A stretch of 22,970 bases of DNA from CAYWNA01 sp964459305. GTDB taxonomy: Bacteria; Planctomycetota; Planctomycetia; Pirellulales; Pirellulaceae. The notes under the pieces were generated by a model. That model was not told the origin of the DNA. It saw only the letters and a program-made list of their open reading frames with translations, and did not search any database. This document shows positions 6,853 through 13,976 of this stretch, one piece after another. Each line of letters opens with the position of its first letter. Positions within the stretch are counted from its first letter, which is position 1. Made by a program: the position numbers and the translations under genes. Location: assembly GCA_964459305.1 (NCBI GenBank), contig CAYWNA010000215.1, forward strand, positions 1 through 22,970, in the 5' to 3' direction.

Positions 6853-7377
6853 ATGAAGGCGCACAAGACTCTCATGCGAACGGAAAGGGATGGCGTGGAT
6901 CGAAGCGGACCGTGGCGACAGTATGGCTGGGTTGAGCACACCCAGGTGATGCTCGATTCCTTTCGGCACTGGCTGGGGCATGACCTGATTCCACGTAGCG
7001 GCTCGTTCACCGATGAGGCTGCGGCCTTGTTTCACGCTCCGTTTGTTGTTGTCTCGCACGGGACGCAAAACGATCCGATTCTCAACTACGGGAATCAGGC
7101 GGCGCTCGCTCTTTGGGAGATGGACGTCGACACGCTGCTGGAAACGCCGTCGAGGATGACCGCCGAGCCGCTCCATCGCGATGAAAGAGCACTGCTTCTG
7201 GAACGCACGACTCGGAACGGTTTTGTCGACGACTACCAGGGTATCCGGATCAGTAGCTCGGGACGGCGTTTTCGCATTGAGCGGGCAATCGTCTGGAATC
7301 TGCTTGACAAAGACGGCAATCACGCTGGCCAGGCAGCAACCTTTTCGCAGTGGCACGAGTTGCCAAGGACCGTGTAA
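6853..7377 (+). CDS. MEKHLA domain protein (PAS-related sensor-like domain)
   Basis: A 174-residue soluble protein made almost entirely of a MEKHLA domain, a PAS-like module best known from the C-terminus of plant HD-ZIP III factors and also found as a free bacterial protein. Diagnostic pieces are FVVVSHG (64-70), DPILNYGNQAALALWEMD (74-91), PSRMTAEP (99-106), GIRISSSGRRF (130-140), AIVWNLLD (145-152) and GQAATF (159-164). There is no signal peptide and no output domain. By analogy it may bind a small ligand or sense redox state, but this is not shown. It follows yaiI by 34 bases on the same strand and may share its transcript. First in-frame ATG chosen; the ribosome site is unremarkable. Confidence 0.88.
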   Translation: MKAHKTLMRTERDGVDRSGPWRQYGWVEHTQVMLDSFRHWLGHDLIPRSGSFTDEAAALFHAPFVVVSHGTQNDPILNYGNQAALALWEMDVDTLLETPSRMTAEPLHRDERALLLERTTRNGFVDDYQGIRISSSGRRFRIERAIVWNLLDKDGNHAGQAATFSQWHELPRTV

Positions 7378-7879
7378 GGCACAGTCGCGTCGCAGATTAC
7401 CGCCCAGACAGATTCTCCGCCTTGACACAATCCGCGGACAAGTCTGACCGGTAGCCGAACTCGCCAGAGTTTGGTTTTTCCCTACGCAGACCAAAGTCTG
7501 GCGACTTCGGCTCCATGCGGAAAAGTGTCAATCCTGGCTGCGGGTGGTATATCAGCAAGCAGGAAAAAGGACGCCGGTCTTGCGCGGCTTCTAGTCTACC
7601 GATATTCAGCTTTACGGTGAACCTTTTGGGAAAAAGACCGTCTCTCACTCTAGACAACTTCGAGCAGGTGACGCGGCCTGAGCGGGCCGTGGTATTCGAG
7701 GAATCGGTACGATGATGTACTTGTGGCCGAGCTGCACGAACGAACGGCGCGATGATGCGCATTTTGCCGGCGGGCAGGCGAACAGGCACCCCGTGCGCCA
7801 CTTGCGTTTGTGACACTCGATCACGGTTGTGGGGACTCATCGAAACCCGGTGTCGCGAGCGGCATCGGGTCTTTTCGTT
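7378..7879. other. Gene-poor stretch between the MEKHLA gene and the tRNA candidate
   Basis: About 500 bases with no credible gene. It holds the inverted doublet at 7453-7512. Short open frames on both strands (for example + 7515-7715, 66 codons) have no recognisable motifs. I see no promoter with good matches to both boxes. Confidence 0.6.
7453..7512. repeat. REP-like inverted doublet (family 2)
   Basis: Arms 7453-7475 and 7490-7512 are inverted copies matching at 21 of 23 positions, separated by 14 bases. Each arm holds its own hairpin: AACTC-GCCA-GAGTT on the left and AAGTC-TGGC-GACTT on the right. The two mismatches between the arms are the two halves of the same base pair in that hairpin (C-G against G-C), so both arms keep a perfect stem. 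Confidence 0.85.
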
Positions 7880-7951
7880 GGGCTGGTAGCTGAGACGGTT
7901 TAGCGCTGGTCTGAAGAGCCGGAGACGTGGATTCGAGCACCACCCAGCCCA
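7880..7951 (+). tRNA. Probable tRNA-Phe (anticodon GAA), divergent
   Basis: The 72 bases fold as a cloverleaf. The acceptor stem GGGCTGG/CCAGCCC is perfect (7880-7886 with 7944-7950), with discriminator A at 7951. The D arm is GCTG/TAGC with G18G19 present. The anticodon arm CTGGT/GCCGG holds loop CTGAAGA, giving anticodon GAA at 7913-7915. The variable loop has four bases and the T arm is GTGGA-TTCGAGC-ACCAC. T8, A14, the G15-C48 pair, TTC at 54-56 and A58 are in place. Oddities are an A-A mismatch where G53-C61 is normally invariant, two G-T pairs in the anticodon stem, G rather than A at position 37, and no encoded CCA. It may be an extra or decaying tRNA rather than the housekeeping copy. 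It ends 39 bases before a broken HNH gene. Confidence 0.6.
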
Positions 7952-7990
7952 CTGACCGATTCTTGGCCTAAGATACTCAATCGACCGACG

Positions 7991-8272
7991 TTGGTTCTGA
8001 ACCGCAATTGGCAGGCAGTGAACGTCGCCACCGTGGCGCGGGCGCTGGTGCTGCTGTGGAACGAGTCGGCTCGTGTCGTGGACCCCGCCGACTACCAGAC
8101 CTACACCTGGGAGGACTGGGCGAAGCTGCGGCCCACCGACGGCGAGCGGTTTATCCAAGCGGTACGGTTTCGGCTGCGAGTGCCTGAGGTTGTAACGCTG
8201 ACGGATTACGACCGGTTGCCGGCGGCAGCCGTGACATTCAGCCGGCGGAACATCTTCAAGCGCGACCGCTAG
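7991..8272 (+). pseudogene. N-terminal fragment of an HNH endonuclease
   Basis: Ninety-three codons match the N-terminal domain of a family of HNH endonucleases common in planctomycetes: LVLNRNWQAVNVATVARAL, then YTWEDWAKLRP, FRLRVPEVVTLTDYDRLP and the lead-in FSRRNIFKRD. In intact members this lead-in is followed at once by the CxxC zinc pair and the HNH catalytic core. Here a TAG follows FKRDR and none of the core can be found in any frame downstream, so the enzyme is dead. The reading opens with TTG at 7991; the in-frame codons just upstream (ILNRPT) also fit the family, so the original start was probably further upstream and has been lost. Confidence 0.75.
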
Positions 8273-8401
8273 ACACCGAGTCATTTCCGTTGTTTGGAGA
8301 CGAGGCAATGTCAAGGAAACCCCACTGCACCAGTTCAACTGTCATTTTCGCGACTTGCGTCGATGGGAATTCCAACCTGATCAACACGGGAATGGCAGAA
8401 T

Positions 8402-9889
8402 ATGCATTCAAGGACATCAGCCGCCAAGATCCTGAAACGTGACCCCGAACTCCAGCCGCACCTCGAAGCCCTGGGCCTGAAGTCGGTCGAGGAATACACG
8501 GCGTGGTGCGCACGTAACGGCTTCAGCGTTCGCATTGACAAACACTGGCGTGATCGCTGCAAAGAACGGTACTTTGCCGCACAGGATGCGATCAAACACC
8601 GGCTCGCTCGCAAGAAAGATGAGAAACGCAAACCACGCAGGGCCATACAGAGCATTTTCGACGGTCAGTTGGATGAGTCGGATCTGACTCAACCACATTT
8701 GCGCCTCATCCATCAAATGGCCACGCCCATCGAGGATCGTCACACACGAAAGGCCTTTCTTCAGCTACTTCTTCACGTCGAGGGCCGAACTGGCTTGCTG
8801 ACGGCGCAGACGGCTCTGTCCCAGTTCGGAAACCGAGACGGAAACACCTTCATCGAGGCGCTCGTTGAGCTGGCTCGAAACCACACTCATTGGATACGCT
8901 CACTCCAGTCGTGGAAGCCTCGTTCACACAACGTGCAACGTCAGTTCTCCTCGCTTGCCGGACACCTCCTGGCCAAGCATACCGTTCCGCTCTTCATGGA
9001 TTCGGTTTGGTTTAAGGGACAATCGCCAGAAGCTGCCAGGCAACAAGAGTGGTACAAAGCACTCGGGCGTGGTCAGAGCCCACGCAGTCTCGATCTGCCC
9101 ATTCCGTTGACCAAACGGATGGCCCACCATTTTCTCCGAGCCCCAAAGGACTACTCCGTCGATGCGGCCCTGCGCTGGGGCCAAATTGCCGGACTCGGCG
9201 GGAGCGGTCGTCTTGTCAAGGCTGTGCTTAGTTCTCGAATCGGGATCAGTTCTGACAACAATGACTTCTGGGCGACGGTCATTCGCTGGTTCATTCAGAA
9301 CCCAATGTTCGATCCGGCGCAGATCGGCCCGCTGATCGACTACATCCATCACCAGAAGTTCGAGCCGCAGGAAACTGTCGCCGGTCCCGACCGAACGGAG
9401 GTGCGGCCGCCGATGCCCGATTTTGCGATGAAAGGACGAACGGCGGCTTCACTGATTCGGCAGATGCGAGAGTGGCACAGCCGATTGCGAAAGGAACCGG
9501 AGAAACCGCAGCTTGAGTGGCGGGAGTCCGGTGTAGGCCCTTTCGACTTCGCCGAGGGAACCATGGCTTCCGGCAATCTGCGACGATGGACCATTGTCGA
9601 ACTGCTGAGCCGAAAAGAACTCTATCACGAAGGGCAAGTGATGCGTCACTGTGTTGCCAGTTACGACAATTCATGCGCTCTTGGCCGAACAACGATCTGG
9701 TCGATGGGTATGGAAAGAAGCCTCGGTCGCCGGAAACGCGCACTGACGATCGAGGTGAAAAGTGGCGCGAAAGTCATTTGCCAAGTTCGCGGAAAGGCGA
9801 ATCGCTTGCCAAACCAAAAAGAACTGAGCATCATACGCCGTTGGGCGTCCCAGGAAGGTCTGGTCTTGGCCAGTCATATCGACGCGTAA
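8402..9889 (+). CDS. PcfJ-like protein
   Basis: A 495-residue soluble protein. The C-terminal ~110 residues carry the PcfJ-like signature: WTIVELLSRKEL, EGQVMRHCVASY with its His-Cys pair at about 415-417, a Gly/Thr strand, LTIEV, QVRGKANRLPNQKE, and a final RRWASQEGL. The N-terminal part is basic and helical with no motif I know. PcfJ is named from a conjugative plasmid operon of enterococci and its biochemical role is unknown; chromosomal homologues are frequent in planctomycetes. No signal peptide or membrane segment. The ATG at 8402 is the first in frame; GGAATGG upstream is a poor ribosome site. It lies beside an HNH remnant and a possible tRNA, which suits an accessory, mobile-linked region. 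Confidence 0.85.
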   Translation: MHSRTSAAKILKRDPELQPHLEALGLKSVEEYTAWCARNGFSVRIDKHWRDRCKERYFAAQDAIKHRLARKKDEKRKPRRAIQSIFDGQLDESDLTQPHLRLIHQMATPIEDRHTRKAFLQLLLHVEGRTGLLTAQTALSQFGNRDGNTFIEALVELARNHTHWIRSLQSWKPRSHNVQRQFSSLAGHLLAKHTVPLFMDSVWFKGQSPEAARQQEWYKALGRGQSPRSLDLPIPLTKRMAHHFLRAPKDYSVDAALRWGQIAGLGGSGRLVKAVLSSRIGISSDNNDFWATVIRWFIQNPMFDPAQIGPLIDYIHHQKFEPQETVAGPDRTEVRPPMPDFAMKGRTAASLIRQMREWHSRLRKEPEKPQLEWRESGVGPFDFAEGTMASGNLRRWTIVELLSRKELYHEGQVMRHCVASYDNSCALGRTTIWSMGMERSLGRRKRALTIEVKSGAKVICQVRGKANRLPNQKELSIIRRWASQEGLVLASHIDA

Positions 9890-9942
9890 CGGCGGGACAA
9901 AGGTTAGCGCTTTGGCACATCTAAGAATTTGGGTTGGCTAAA

Positions 9943-10006
9943 TCAGCCGGCACGCGCTAGCGTCCGGTTTTCCCAGGGAAACCGTGGGCTATCGCCCAAC
10001 GGCTAA
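9943..10006. repeat. REP-like inverted doublet between convergent genes (family 3)
   Basis: Unit A (9943-9974) and the reverse complement of unit B (9976-10006) are identical at about 22 of 31 positions. The shared frame is T-x-AGCCG-x4-GCG-x-TAGC-x3-CGG-TTT-CCC. Each folds as its own hairpin: CCGG-C-ACGC-GCTA-GCGT-CCGG in A, and CCG-TGGGC-TATC-GCCCA-A-CGG in B, both with a single bulged base. Stem bases differ between units while pairing is kept. It lies between the PcfJ-like gene (+) and the glycoside hydrolase gene (-). Confidence 0.8.
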
Positions 10007-10032
10007 TCCTATAATCAAGCTGTGCCGAAGCA

Positions 10033-11610
10033 CTAGGGCTCCAGGCGTATTTCAACCCACACGATGCGCCCGGCGACAGATCCATCGACTTGCCGAAGGC
10101 AGAGCTTGTTGTAGCCGCCCTTGACGGCGTCCAGAGGGCATGCAAAGCGAACTGCTCGCACCGTGCCGCCGCCGAATCCCTGCAGATTCTCCACGTTCTC
10201 CGCCGCACCCAATCTTCGACCGTCGAGCGCTGCCTCAAAGCACGCTTCGGCGACGCCGTCGCGCTGAGCCAACCCGGCAATCGCCCAGACTTTCCCTGAA
10301 TCGGGCCCTGGACCTACGTGAATACGGAAGCTTCCTTCCCCGCGCGCATCGGCGGGCAATTGAGCACCGTTCGGAAAGCCCGATGGCACCGTGTCTCGGT
10401 AGCACACTGGGTGCCGGCGAGGAGCTTTCAATACGCCCGGCCTGGACAGGCCGTCGCGCAACAGTAGCGAGTACTCGCTCGCGGGCACAGGCCGCGTCTG
10501 GCTGTCCATCCAATTGAACAGGTAGAGGCTGTCCGCGCCGCGGTGATAGGCCGAGGCGGCGAAACCTCGCAGCGCGGCCAGGTCGTTAGCGACTGCGGTG
10601 CCCCCAGGCCACGGACGCGCATTGTGCTCGATCCCCGGCGCCACCGTGACTCGCTCCGTCGCGGTGCCCAACCGCTCGTGCCAGAGTTCGACGGGAATAT
10701 CAAAATCGGAGGACGACCAGAACGGACAAGGCGCGATCATATCCACCAAGTGCTCATTCGCCCACAAAACAGCATCCATTCCCAGACCTGACGCGCCATC
10801 CGGATGAGCCGGGACGCGGACGCTGAGCCGAATGGGATGGCCCCGCTTCTTGGACCAGTCACGGGTCAGAGAGCGAACATGGCGCACAAAATCGGTCAGG
10901 ATTCCGCTTTCCTCCCGCTCGCGGCCAGGCGTTAAGTGGTACCCGAACCGCATCCAGTCGAGTTCCAGCCCGTCCGGGTCGTAACGTTCGAGCAGTTCCC
11001 GAACGAAGGCCATCTGGTGCTCGCGGACCGCAGCGTGCGCGTAGTTCATCGCTCGGTTGACCCAAGGGCCGGCCGAGCCGTTCGGAACGCGCCAGTACTC
11101 AGGGTGGGCGCGCCAGAGAGAGGAATGCATGAAGTTGCCGGGCTCATCGACGCTGTGGACGTCGTTCATCCGCATGGACAGCCACGGCGAGACGCCCTTT
11201 TCGCGGCAGCGGCTGATCCAGATCTTGTACGGATCCAAGCCGGCCTCGTCGAGCCGCTTCGCGTTTTGCGGCCACATGCCCTGTGGCTCTTTCCCGTCGA
11301 CCGGATCCCAGATCGCATCGCGCGATCGACTGCGGAAACTTGCCCGCATGGCGTTGGGACATAGGAACAGATGAGTGACCGCCGATCCGGCGTACTGATC
11401 GACAAAGGCATGAAGCCCCGCAAGCGTCATGTCATCGGGCTTTCGCGATCCGAAAAAATGACTGTTGTCTTCATTGATCACCAACATGCCGCGCAGGCTC
11501 GTGTCCTGCTGACCCGCTGCTTTTCCTGCCCTATCGGCCACCTCTCCGCCCGACACGACGGCGACCATCAGACAAGCGGCAAACGACAGAATGCATCGCG
11601 TTTTCGTCAT
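10033..11610 (-). CDS. Secreted glycoside hydrolase-like protein (GHL10-type TIM barrel)
   Basis: A 525-residue secreted protein expected to act on a polysaccharide. Residues 1-25 form a signal peptide. The barrel follows from about residue 38 to 390: THLFLCPNAM, a KIWISRCREKGVSPWLSMRM strand (129-148), NYAHAAVREHQ, and the key YDPDGLELDWMRF at 210-222, which is the (Y/F)DxDGxxxDxxR motif of glycosyl-hydrolase-like family 10. The C-terminal ~110 residues look like a beta-sandwich accessory domain. The catalytic residue is not certain for this family. The start at 11610 has GGGGAG upstream. It lies 43 bases after the stop of the larger glycoside hydrolase gene and is probably the second gene of that operon. 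Substrate unknown. Confidence 0.8.
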   Translation of the reverse strand: MTKTRCILSFAACLMVAVVSGGEVADRAGKAAGQQDTSLRGMLVINEDNSHFFGSRKPDDMTLAGLHAFVDQYAGSAVTHLFLCPNAMRASFRSRSRDAIWDPVDGKEPQGMWPQNAKRLDEAGLDPYKIWISRCREKGVSPWLSMRMNDVHSVDEPGNFMHSSLWRAHPEYWRVPNGSAGPWVNRAMNYAHAAVREHQMAFVRELLERYDPDGLELDWMRFGYHLTPGREREESGILTDFVRHVRSLTRDWSKKRGHPIRLSVRVPAHPDGASGLGMDAVLWANEHLVDMIAPCPFWSSSDFDIPVELWHERLGTATERVTVAPGIEHNARPWPGGTAVANDLAALRGFAASAYHRGADSLYLFNWMDSQTRPVPASEYSLLLRDGLSRPGVLKAPRRHPVCYRDTVPSGFPNGAQLPADARGEGSFRIHVGPGPDSGKVWAIAGLAQRDGVAEACFEAALDGRRLGAAENVENLQGFGGGTVRAVRFACPLDAVKGGYNKLCLRQVDGSVAGRIVWVEIRLEP

Positions 11611-11653
11611 GGCATGGTTCTCCCCTCATGGATTGTTCAACTCGCGCGTCGTT

Positions 11654-13723
11654 CTACCCATCCGTCACGATGTAGATGGGGTCGCGGGTGATGTCGATGG
11701 TCAGCTTCCCTTCCGCCGATTCCAATCTGGCGCTTCCTCCAACAAGATTAATCACTTCTGCGGATTTCACTCCGGGAAGGGTGAGGCGGCTCTCCCCTTG
11801 AGTGTCCCAGAGCACTCGAATGGTCCTGCCACGCTTCTCGAAGTGGAAGCCTCGTTGTGTTTGAGAGAGGCCATCAACCGTTCCCAGGTACTTCGCCCTT
11901 TCCAAGACTCGCGTCATGGTTGCGTAGGCTGTGTATGCCGGGCGCGGGGTGTGGTCATGCCGAAAGATGGCGTGGCCGGGATCGCCTGCACCACTGTAGT
12001 CCCATAGCATGTGCCAGGTCAGCAGGCGGACCCCTTCGGACCAGGCGTAGATGTAGGCACGCACCATATACTGTGCCTGCTCGCGCTCGGTCACCCCCGG
12101 AGTGCTGTAACCCATTTCCGTGATGTAGATGCCCCGGTTGCCTATGCCATACTCCTCCATCACGGCTTTCAGTTTCTGGAGATTCGCGGCAAAGTCGATG
12201 TCCGGGTTGCCGCTGTAGGCATGGATGACAACGTCGTCGATCCATTTCGCCCCGCCCAGCTTGAAATACTCTTCGATGAAGTCCCAGACAAAACTGTACG
12301 GACACGGTCCGAGCACGACCGCATCCGGCTGAACTTTCTTGATGGCTTTATAGGTCACTTCATGCAGCTTGACGACACTTTCCATCGGACCCATCCAGTA
12401 GGCGTAGGGGACGGGTTCGTTCCAGACTTCGTAATGGGTGAAACCGCCGGCCTTCGCGCCGGTGATGACCCATTGGAGAAACCTGCTGTAATCATCCCAG
12501 TTCTTGGGACTCCATTTCTGCCAGTCCGCACGGTCCGGCTTGCTCGACAGCCATTTGGGCATCATGGAGAAGTAGAAAGTATAGCTCAAACGCGGGTCGG
12601 CCTTCGGGGTGTACCGGTCGGGAGCATTGTCGCGGAATTGGTAAGTGCCATCGACCAGTTTCACGTCCCCACCGCGGCAATAGGTCCGCGTCCACTTCGC
12701 GCCAATGCTCCACGGCCCGCCGCCGACCCAGATGCCGAAGATGGAATCCGGATTCGCCTTCTGGTCTTCCTCTTCCTGCGGCGCGATGCAGGCAAACGCC
12801 CTTCCGGCCCGGTACAGCAGCTTGCCATCCACGTGTAGCGTGCCTGCCACGTCGATGTAGTTGGGCCCGTCGTTGGCGAAACGGATGTAGCGATTGGGGA
12901 GTTTGTCTTTACCCTCCTCGCCGCGGAACGTAAGCGTCTTCTTCAGCTTCGTTTGATTCCAGTAGTCGATGCCGCGCAATTCGACAGTTGCCTCCTGGCC
13001 TGCGACAAGTCGGCTGACTTGCACGACCAGCGTGTAGTCCTTGCCCGGTGGACGCAGGAATCCATCTTTAGTGCACGAAAGACCGAGCACCGGCCCGGCA
13101 TACGGCGCTGGCTCGTTATAGAGGCCGAGACCATCCAGAGAGAAAACAACGCGCTCTTCCGCCGCAGCGCGAATCTCAATGCGAAGCTGCGTGATCTTGG
13201 CAAGGTTCAGCTTCTTGTCTTTGTCCTCCGGCCCTTCCCAACTCCATTGCCACGCTTTGTGTTTCAGTTCAATCGCTTGCCATTTCCCGGCCATGCGGGG
13301 CTTCGGCCGGACATGTCGCCAATAATTGGCGCCGCCTTCCTCAATCACGTTGACGGTGAAGCCCGGCGAGCCCTCGTCCTGCGACTGGTACCACATCATC
13401 AGTCCGTCGTAGGCCGACCAGTCGGCCGGTGGATCGAATCGCCAAACCATGTTGAGCGAATGGCGGCCCTTCTTGTCCCCGGTGGGCTCCAGTTCGGCGA
13501 GCAAGCTGCGCGCACCCTCCTTTGCATACCCAGTTCGCGCCGTCAACTTAGACGTCGCCTCGCCACGAGTCCATGTCGCGTAGAGCGGCGGATCCGCTTC
13601 AAACGAGTCAAGGGTTTTGTCTGGCTGACGTTCCGGACGAACCGGTCCCGCGGCAGCGAACGTTCCTGTGAGTGACGCGCCAACCGCAAACCACGCAAGC
13701 GCCAATCGTACTGGCCATTCCAT
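11654..13723 (-). CDS. Secreted clan GH-A glycoside hydrolase (GH39/GH5-like) with N-terminal binding domain
   Basis: A 689-residue secreted enzyme. After a signal peptide (1-24, ending GTFAAAG), residues 35-205 look like a CBM-type beta-sandwich, with SAYDGLMMWYQS and a strand ending FSLDGLGLY. A second beta-rich region runs from 210 to 310. The catalytic barrel follows to about residue 620. The acid/base glutamate is E436 in WNEP, and the nucleophile is E536 in YITEMGYS; IHAYSGNPD lies between. This spacing is typical of clan GH-A retaining enzymes such as GH39. The ATG at 13723 is chosen for its AGGAGA site seven bases upstream; the frame is open for 90 more codons but that part is Arg-rich and lacks sense. 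A TAGAAT box lies at 13763-13758. Substrate unknown. Confidence 0.82.
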   Translation of the reverse strand: MEWPVRLALAWFAVGASLTGTFAAAGPVRPERQPDKTLDSFEADPPLYATWTRGEATSKLTARTGYAKEGARSLLAELEPTGDKKGRHSLNMVWRFDPPADWSAYDGLMMWYQSQDEGSPGFTVNVIEEGGANYWRHVRPKPRMAGKWQAIELKHKAWQWSWEGPEDKDKKLNLAKITQLRIEIRAAAEERVVFSLDGLGLYNEPAPYAGPVLGLSCTKDGFLRPPGKDYTLVVQVSRLVAGQEATVELRGIDYWNQTKLKKTLTFRGEEGKDKLPNRYIRFANDGPNYIDVAGTLHVDGKLLYRAGRAFACIAPQEEEDQKANPDSIFGIWVGGGPWSIGAKWTRTYCRGGDVKLVDGTYQFRDNAPDRYTPKADPRLSYTFYFSMMPKWLSSKPDRADWQKWSPKNWDDYSRFLQWVITGAKAGGFTHYEVWNEPVPYAYWMGPMESVVKLHEVTYKAIKKVQPDAVVLGPCPYSFVWDFIEEYFKLGGAKWIDDVVIHAYSGNPDIDFAANLQKLKAVMEEYGIGNRGIYITEMGYSTPGVTEREQAQYMVRAYIYAWSEGVRLLTWHMLWDYSGAGDPGHAIFRHDHTPRPAYTAYATMTRVLERAKYLGTVDGLSQTQRGFHFEKRGRTIRVLWDTQGESRLTLPGVKSAEVINLVGGSARLESAEGKLTIDITRDPIYIVTDG

Positions 13724-13976
13724 TTCTATTTCTCCTAACGCGGACATCGTGCGCGATATTCTAGCAGACTTGGCCGGCCCGCGTCGCGAAGAAACGCTTG
13801 GTGCTCTCGATGGTTTGCCCTGAGATGTTTCCTTCGCGTCCTTTGGCCAGCTGCACCGGGGCCTTCCTACCATCCTTTTCGTTGTCCTGCGTGTGCCACC
13901 TTGTCGGTTTACATCTCGTATCAGCCGGACTATGATCGCACAGTTCGAACGCAACGGGACAGGGATGCCAAGGCAA

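Noticed and set aside
7515..7715. Sixty-six-codon + strand frame
   Set aside because: No motif, no ribosome site and no family resemblance; it begins right at the edge of the inverted repeat.
7397..8338. Long - strand open frame of 313 codons across the tRNA and HNH region
   Set aside because: It is antisense to the HNH fragment and spans the tRNA candidate and a palindrome; it is Arg- and Pro-rich with no domain, so it is an open-frame artefact of GC-rich DNA.
10010..10015. Perfect TATAAT on the + strand between convergent genes
   Set aside because: No -35-like hexamer at 16-18 bases upstream (the palindrome lies there), and the transcript would only be antisense to a glycoside hydrolase gene.
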